From NCBI RefSeq assembly GCF_024323335.1, contig NC_066580.1, positions 254,424,977 to 254,488,976 on the forward strand: a stretch of 64,000 nucleotides of DNA, read 5' to 3'. Below the pieces are notes generated by a model. That model did no database searches. It was not told the DNA's origin and worked only from the letters and a program-made list of their open reading frames with translations. The position numbers were made by a program, and so were the translations under genes. Shown here in pieces: positions 58,341 through 64,000 of this stretch (positions are counted from its first letter, which is position 1; each line of letters begins with the position of its first letter). The DNA is from Lathyrus oleraceus. Taxonomy: Eukaryota; Streptophyta; Magnoliopsida; Fabales; Fabaceae.

Positions 58341-59789
58341 ATGGAGAGACAAAAAAGGCATACAAAGAAGTACAGCTTTAGACAGCCTGATGCGAAAGAG
58401 TTAAGGAATCTGACATCTTATGTACTAGATCCCTTGGGTTTCAAAGCTCGTTATGGGAAGCTTCTACCTCTGTTGACTACTCAGGTTGATGAAGGGTTGA
58501 TGAGTACTTTGGCACAGTTCTATGATCCTCTGTATCACTGCTTCTCTTTTCCGGACTTTCAGATGTTGCCTACACTTGAGGAGTATGCTCATCTTGTGGG
58601 TATTCCTATTCTGGATCAGGTGTCATTCAGTGGCTTAGAGAGTATTCCGACTTCTCAAGAGATAGCAGACTTGTTGCACATAGACGAATCTTTGATTAAA
58701 ACTCATATGACTACCAAAGGTGGAATTCAGGGTCTTCCTTCTGAGTTCCTCGTCGCTCAAGCTACCGTTTATGGGAAGGCCAGGAGTGAGGATGCCTTTC
58801 AGGCTTTATTTGTGCTGCTCATCTATGGTTTGGTAATGTTCCCCAACATCGACAAATTTGTGGATGTGGACGCCATTAGGATCTTCTCTGTTCTTAATCC
58901 CGTTCCGACTCTGTTGGGTGATGCTTATTTCTCTCTGCATTTGAGGAATGCAAAGGGTGGAGGAGTTATTGTGTGCTGTTTGCCTCTGTTGTATAAGTGG
59001 TTTATTTCTCACTTACCGCAGACGGTCGCTTTCAAGGAGAACAAGGGATGTCTACGGTGGTCTACGAGGCTTATGTCTCTCACTAATGATGATATCTCTT
59101 GGTATGACCGCGTGTATGATACAATTCAGATCATTGATTATTGTGGTGAATTCCCTAATGTGCCTCTTCTTGGTACATGTGGTGGGATCAACTACAATCC
59201 TATCTTAGCACGTCGTCAGCTTGGGTTCCCCCTAAAGGATAAACCTCATAACATTTTGTTAGAAGGTGTGTTCTTTCAGGAGGGTAAAGATCCCCAAGGC
59301 CTGAAAGCCAGGATGGTCCGCGCTTGGCGCAATATTCACAAGAAGGGAAGAAATGAGTTGGGTCCGAAGAACTGCATTGCTTTGGAGCCGTATACTTCTT
59401 GGGTCAGACAGAGAGCTTCTGAGTATCTTATGCCATATGATTATCCGAGACCTACACCGTTGGATGTGGCTGGGCCTTCAACCCTCCCTAACCAAGGCGT
59501 AGAGGAGTTGAGAGAAGAAGACCTTTCACGTGCCTGGATCCGTGAAAGAGAATAGTTGCTCCAGCAAATCAAAGAGAAGGACACTCTGATTGAATTCCTT
59601 GAGCATTAGGTGATAGATGATCCAAATGATACCTGGACTTCTCTACTTCCTCAGTCTTCCAAGTTCTGGAAGAGGAAGTATGATCGACTCGCTAAGGAGA
59701 AAGCAGTTATGGAAGCAGCATATGAGAGAGAGATCAAGAGGCTTTGTGTTTCTCGTCTCCCAGCATCTCGAGCTTCTAGGGATCCATAG
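58341..59789 (+). pseudogene. Ogre B ORF1
   Basis: 482-codon frame from ATG 58341 (MERQKRHTKKYSFRQPDAKE) to TAG 59787. The frame is open upstream to 58203, but the ATG at 58341 aligns with that of A. Landmarks match A: ARYGKLLPLLTTQ, FPDFQMLPTLEEYAHLVG, CCLPLLYKWFISHLPQ, RLMSLTNDDISWYD, GGINYNPILARRQLGFPLKD. The C-terminal part is charged and helical. Function unknown. Only two defects, both TAG (59553 and 59607); no frameshift. The 400 codons before the first TAG are intact. Confidence 0.92.
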
Positions 59790-60051
59790 GATGTTTATTT
59801 TCCTTTTCCCTTGTAATAGTTGACAATGTTGTACTTCTTTATCTCAAACATATATTTGATGAGATGTTTTCCATATGCGAATTAAAATGATTAAATTTCA
59901 AAAAATTGCAAATAGAACCCTAAAAGTTCCTTGAAATAAAAACAAAGCATACGCACGAGCATTGCATGCATCATCTCGCATAAGTAGGTGTTTGTTCTGG
60001 TCTCCTTGTCTGTGGCCTAACTCTGTGCTCTTCATTTATTTTGAAGACAAG

Positions 60052-61560
60052 CTGACTCACCGGTACTACACACGAGCTAATTCTGCAAGAGTGATGGATC
60101 AACTAGAACAAGAGAACCGAGAGCTGAAGGAAGAGGTCGCTAGACTGAGTGCTCTGATGGAGCAATTCTTGGCTGCTCAGAATCAACCATCTCCACCGCC
60201 TGCAACTCTTCCCTAGAGGACTGTTATATCTGAAGTGGTTTCTTCGACTGTGCCAGCTGCCAGTGCCCACTTCATGCCAGCCATGCCAGCCGGGTTTCCG
60301 TGGGGTATGCCTCCAGGTTTCATGCCAGATATTCCAGCTCCTACCTTTGCTTCTATGCCGACATCTAACCCGGTTTTTGTGATGCCTTCTCCTGTCGTGC
60401 ATACCATTCCCAGGGTAGACGACACCATCTATTATTCTGAGCCGTCTGAGGGCCCAGATGTTAATGAGAAGATGGATGCTATGAACGACCAATTCCTTGA
60501 GCTCCGCAAGGAATTGAAGACCCTTAGAGGAAAAGATTTGTTCGGCAAGTCTGCTGCTGAATTGTGCTTGGTTCCCGATGTTAAAATACCCGTCAAATTC
60601 AAAGTCCCTGACTTTGAGAAGTATAACGGGAACACCTGCCCGCTCAGCCACCTGGTTATGTATGCCAGGAAAATATCTACTCAGACTGATAATGATCAGC
60701 TACTGATTCATTATTTTCAGGATAGTTTGTCTGGTGCAGCTCTCCGTTGGTATATGAGCCTTGATAGCGCAAACATCCGTTCCTTCAACGATCTTGGCGA
60801 AGCCTTCGTCAAGCAATACAAGTATAATATTGATATGGCTCCTGACCGTGATCAACTCAAAGCTATGTCCCATAAGGACAAAGAGACATTTAAGGAGTAC
60901 GCCCAGAGGTGGCGAGAGCTGGCAGCTCAGATTACTCCTCCGCTGGAAGAGAAGGAGATGACTAAGATCTTTTTGAAGACTCTTAGTTCGTTTTATTATG
61001 AGCGGATGGTCGCTAGTGCTCCCTCTGATTTCACCGAGATGGTGAACATGGGGATGCGATTGGAGGAAGGAGTCCGTGAAGGACGGTTGACTAAGGATGA
61101 AGGCTCTTCTAAACGATACGGGGCGTTTAAGAAGAACGATGGGGAGGAACATGCTGTGCAATCCCATGCTAAACCAAGAAGACCCTCTGCCAAGAGGAAG
61201 CCGGTGCGTCATCAGCATCAGGTGGCTCATATAGCACCTGTTTTCAGAGACAACAATCAACATCAGCAACAACCTCGGTATCAACAGCAACATCGTCCAC
61301 AGCAACAGGCTTACCAGCCTCGTGGCAGCACCAGTAATCAGGCCAATTTGAATTATGAAAGGAAGAAGATCACTTTCGATCCTATTCCTATGTCATATGC
61401 TGAGCTGTATCCCTCTTTAATAGAGCGGAAACTGGTTACTCCTAGGGAGCCTCCGGCTGTACCTGCTAACCCGTAGTGGTGGTACAAGCCCGATCAATAT
61501 TGTGTTTATCATTCCGGTGCTCCGGGTCACAATATTGAAAACTGCTATCCGTTGAAAACC
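60052..61560 (+). pseudogene. Ogre B gag
   Basis: Aligned start THRYYTRANSARVMDQLEQEN; the start codon used in A (ATG) is CTG here (60052), so the first ATG is 60094. Coiled coil, Pro/Met-rich linker, capsid core DFEKYNGNTCPLSHLVMYA and LSGAALRWYMSLDSANIR, then YAQRWRELAAQITPPLEEKE and FYYERMVASAPSDFTEMV. A Gln/His-rich tract (HQQQPRYQQQHRPQQQ) is at about 61260-61310, and the zinc-knuckle-like CVYHSGAPGHNIENC at about 61501-61545. Damage: TAG at 60214 and TAG at 61474. The frame is otherwise unbroken into protease. Confidence 0.93.
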
Positions 61561-63356
61561 AAGGTTCAAGACCATATGAGATGCGGCATTCTGAGCTTCG
61601 AGGACTCAGGCCCGAATGTTACGAAGAACCCATTGCCCGAGCATGGGAAGTCGGTTAACATGGTCCAGGGGTGCCCTGGTAAATATAAAGTCAAATATGT
61701 AAGCCATATTCGACAGTCATTGGTCGAGTTGCATCGTCTGCTGTGTGAGTACAGTTATATGGAGCATGACCATGATAAATGTCGCATCTGCTCCGTCAAT
61801 AGATTGGGTTGCCGCCAGGTGCGACGAGAGTTGCAAGAGCTGTTGGATGAAGGAACTATAGAGATTCTTCAAAACCGAAATGTTGATGAAGATGAACCAG
61901 AAGTAAATGTGATTTCTCCTGTGTTCAAGATTCCTGAACCTGTTGTCATCCATTATGATGGTAGCAAGCCGAAGGTTTCTCCTTCTCTAGTAATCAAACC
62001 TGCAGGCCCTGTGCCTTATTCTTCGGATAGAGCTATTCCCTTCCGATATAATCCCGTTGCTGTGGAAGATGGGAAAGAAGTGTCGTTGCCTTCAACCTCT
62101 GTGGTTAATATTGCTGATGTGAGCGGGTTGACCCGGAGTGGTCGTGTGTTTTCAGCCCCGAAGCCTCATGTTGTTTTTGATTCTGCTGAGCGTCCGGTTG
62201 GGACTGCGGTGAATGTTCCGAATCCGGCACTTGCTGTTGCCAAACCCTCCTCTGTACAAAAGACTCCTACTTCTTCTGTTGGCCCGAGTGGCATTATGAA
62301 TGAAGAATGTGATGAGATGTTGAAGCTCATCAAGAAGAGTGAGTACAACGTTGTAGACCAGCTTCTACAAACGCCGTCCAAGATCTCCGTACTATCTTTG
62401 CTTCTAAATTCAGAACCCCATAGGGAGGCTCTACAGAAAGTTTTGGACCTGGCTTATGTCGATCATGATGTCACAATCGAACAGTTTGACAGTATTGTTG
62501 CAAACATTACTGCTTGCAACACTTTGAGTTTCTATGACGCCGATCTCCCTGAGGAGGAAAGAGACCACAACATGGCTTTACATATTTCTATGAACTGCAA
62601 GACCGACGCCATGTCCAACGTGTTGGTGGACACTGGGTCATCTCTGAATGTATTGCCAAAGACTACTCTTTCGAGATTGTCATATCAGGGGCCTCCCATG
62701 AGGCAGAGTGGTGTTGTTGTGAAAGCTTTCGATGGGTCGCGTAAGACCGTGATTGGGGAAGTTGATCTCCCAATCAAGATTGGACCAAGTGATTTCCAAG
62801 TTACCTTTTAGGTTATGGATATCCACCCATCTTATAGTTGTCTCTTTGGTAGACCATGGATTCACGAGGCTGGCGCCGTGACATCCACCCTACACCAGAA
62901 GCTGAAATTCGTTAAGAATAAGAAACTGGTTGTGGTAGGGGGAGAAAAGGCTCTCCTGGTTAGCCACTTGTCTTCTTTCTCATATATTGATGCTGAGGAT
63001 GAAGTTGGAACGCCTTTCCAAGCTTTGTCTATTGTTGAGCCGATTGAGAAGAAGTCTCCTTCATTTGCTTCCTATCGCGATGCGAAACTGGCCATTGAAT
63101 GTGGTGCAGTTGCTGGTTTAGGGAAGATGATCGAGCTTGAAGACAACAAATCTTGGGCTGGCATTGGCTATTCTTCTGGGGCATTCAATGAGCAAGGGTT
63201 GTTCAAGAGTGGAGGTTTCATCCATGCTGATCAGACTGAGGAAGCTGCTGCTATTCTAGAAGAGGATGCAGAGGATTTGAGCAACTTTGTTATCCCTGGC
63301 GGGATTTGCCATAATTGGGTCGCTGTGGATGTTCCTACGGTCATTCATAAGTCAGC
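61561..63356 (+). pseudogene. Ogre B protease region
   Basis: Same frame as gag. Linker 61561-62290 (CRICSVNRLGCRQVRRELQE; LLDEGTIEILQNRNVDEDEP) is about 250 residues. Protease core: LLQTPSKISVLSLL, SNVLVDTGSSLNVLPKTTL with catalytic Asp intact (about 62627), GPSDFQVTF, TAG at 62809, then MDIHPSYSCLFGRPWIHEAG. The frame ends at the intron donor. The single TAG lies after the catalytic part and would truncate the enzyme. Confidence 0.92.
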
Positions 63357-63625
63357 GTAATTTGTTCACTTTGTTCAAAACCCTTCTCCCATGCCAAAAG
63401 GAGAAGTGATGACATTGTTGGCAGCATTTATACAATGATATTTCATTCAATTAATGCATTGTTAAACATTTGTTTTTCCATTTGTTTTCACATTTTGCTT
63501 TTGCATGAAATCAATGATAAAAAAAAAACCCTAAAAACAAGAATAATTAAAGCAATCTTTTTCATCTGCATAATGATTTGCTTGTTTAAATTCTGAAGTT
63601 TTTATTAACCAAAATCATTATGCAG
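63357..63625 (+). other. Ogre-type intron between protease and RT (element B)
   Basis: 269 nt from GTAATTTG to TTATGCAG. The stop TAA (63358-63360) overlaps the donor; after removal GC joins G TTG ATT and the frame continues. An A-rich tract (about 63521-63540) lies inside. Confidence 0.85.
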
Positions 63626-64000
63626 GTTGATTCTAAAACCTATTGAACATAATGATCCAACGCCATCTCCCAATTTTGAATTCCCTGTATTCGAGGCAGA
63701 GGAAGATGATGTTGAAGGGATTCCTGATGAGATTACCCGTCTCCTTGAGCACGAGAAGAAGATCATTCAGCCGCATCTCGAAGATCTGGAAACAGTCAAC
63801 TTGGGGTCTGAAGATTGTGTTCGTATGGTGAAGATTGGGGCACTTCTTGAAGAGTCTGTCAAGAAGGGGTTGATCAGTTTGCTACGAGAATATTCCGATA
63901 TCTTTGCTTGGTCGTATGAAGACATGCCGGGTCTAGATACAGATATTGTGCAACATTTCCTTCCTTTGAAGCCTGAGTGCGTGCCTGTGAAGCAGAAGCT
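63626..64000 (+). CDS. Ogre B pol, N-terminal part of RT (cut by window end)
   Basis: Frame open from the intron acceptor to the last base (125 codons): LILKPIEHNDPTPSPNFEFP, LLREYSDIFAWSYEDMPGLD and PLKPECVPVKQKL align with C and A at the start of RT. No defect is seen in this part. It does not begin with ATG; it is expected to be translated as part of a spliced gag-pro-pol product. The rest of pol and the 3' LTR are outside the window. Confidence 0.9.

Noticed and set aside
59553..62811. Programmed TAG readthrough or recoding in Ogre B
   Set aside because: The TAG codons are not at gene boundaries and are not shared with Ogre A; CAG to TAG decay is simpler.
63643..63831. Small ORF at the start of Ogre B pol
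   Set aside because: It is a shadow in another frame; the real RT frame starts at the intron acceptor and is open to the window end.
1..64000. tRNA, rRNA or centromeric satellite
   Set aside because: No cloverleaf-like sequence or rRNA core was seen; the tRNA-like matches are only the primer-binding sites, and the tandem arrays are all inside LTRs or the 3' UTR of Ogre A.

Overview
This window is plant nuclear repeat DNA. I find no host gene, no rRNA or tRNA gene and no CRISPR array. Nearly all of it is LTR retrotransposons inserted into one another. The giant Ty3/gypsy elements of the Tat/Ogre type are diagnostic: LTRs of about 4.7 and 5.1 kb, an extra ORF1 before gag, a primer-binding site for what is probably tRNA-Arg, a second (archaeal-type) RNase H, and an intron between protease and reverse transcriptase. 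Abundant Ogre points to a legume of the pea/vetch/lentil tribe (Fabeae) with a large genome; the species is inference.

Left part (1-20.6 kb). A minus-strand Ogre LTR (1-2750, running off the window) interrupts an old plus-strand Ogre body (element C, 2751-7763). A minus-strand LTR scrap (7764-about 8120) separates C from a decayed SIRE-like Ty1/copia fragment (about 8121-11640). That fragment is split by a solo LTR (8620-10367) with a perfect 5-bp target duplication. Next come a minus-strand Ogre-like remnant D (ORF1 fragment, leader, PBS, LTR; 11641-14782) and two stacked minus-strand Ogre LTRs, E (14783-17380) and F (17381-20105). An unrecognised 0.5-kb piece and a CA-rich microsatellite close this part.

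Middle (20.6-35.8 kb). A Ty1/copia element starts at 20644. Its 5' LTR is split by a Tekay/Del-type chromovirus on the minus strand (21064-29998, TSD CCACC), which keeps both LTRs, PBS, PPT and pol with chromodomain but has lost most of gag and protease. The copia element resumes at 30004 (rest of LTR, Met-initiator-type PBS, gag-PR-INT-RT) and is cut at 35762.

Right part (35.8-64 kb). Ogre A (LTR 35763-40472, then a full but mutated internal region) is inserted in the copia RT domain. Ogre B (LTR from 52203, ORF1, gag, protease, intron, start of RT) is inserted in a 102-bp tandem array in the 3' untranslated region of A and runs off the window. Insertion order in the right half is therefore copia, then A, then B; the Tekay hit the copia LTR independently.

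All coding regions are broken, but in the copia, Tekay and Ogre B the damage is almost only nonsense mutations in one intact frame, largely at codons where Gln is expected. That fits cytosine-methylation decay rather than old random decay. The most interesting unexplained structures are small dyads: a leader hairpin whose arms co-vary between Ogre A and B, a hairpin series upstream of the copia TATA box, a TATA box inside an inverted repeat, and a three-hairpin series in the D LTR. I see no convincing new gene system.
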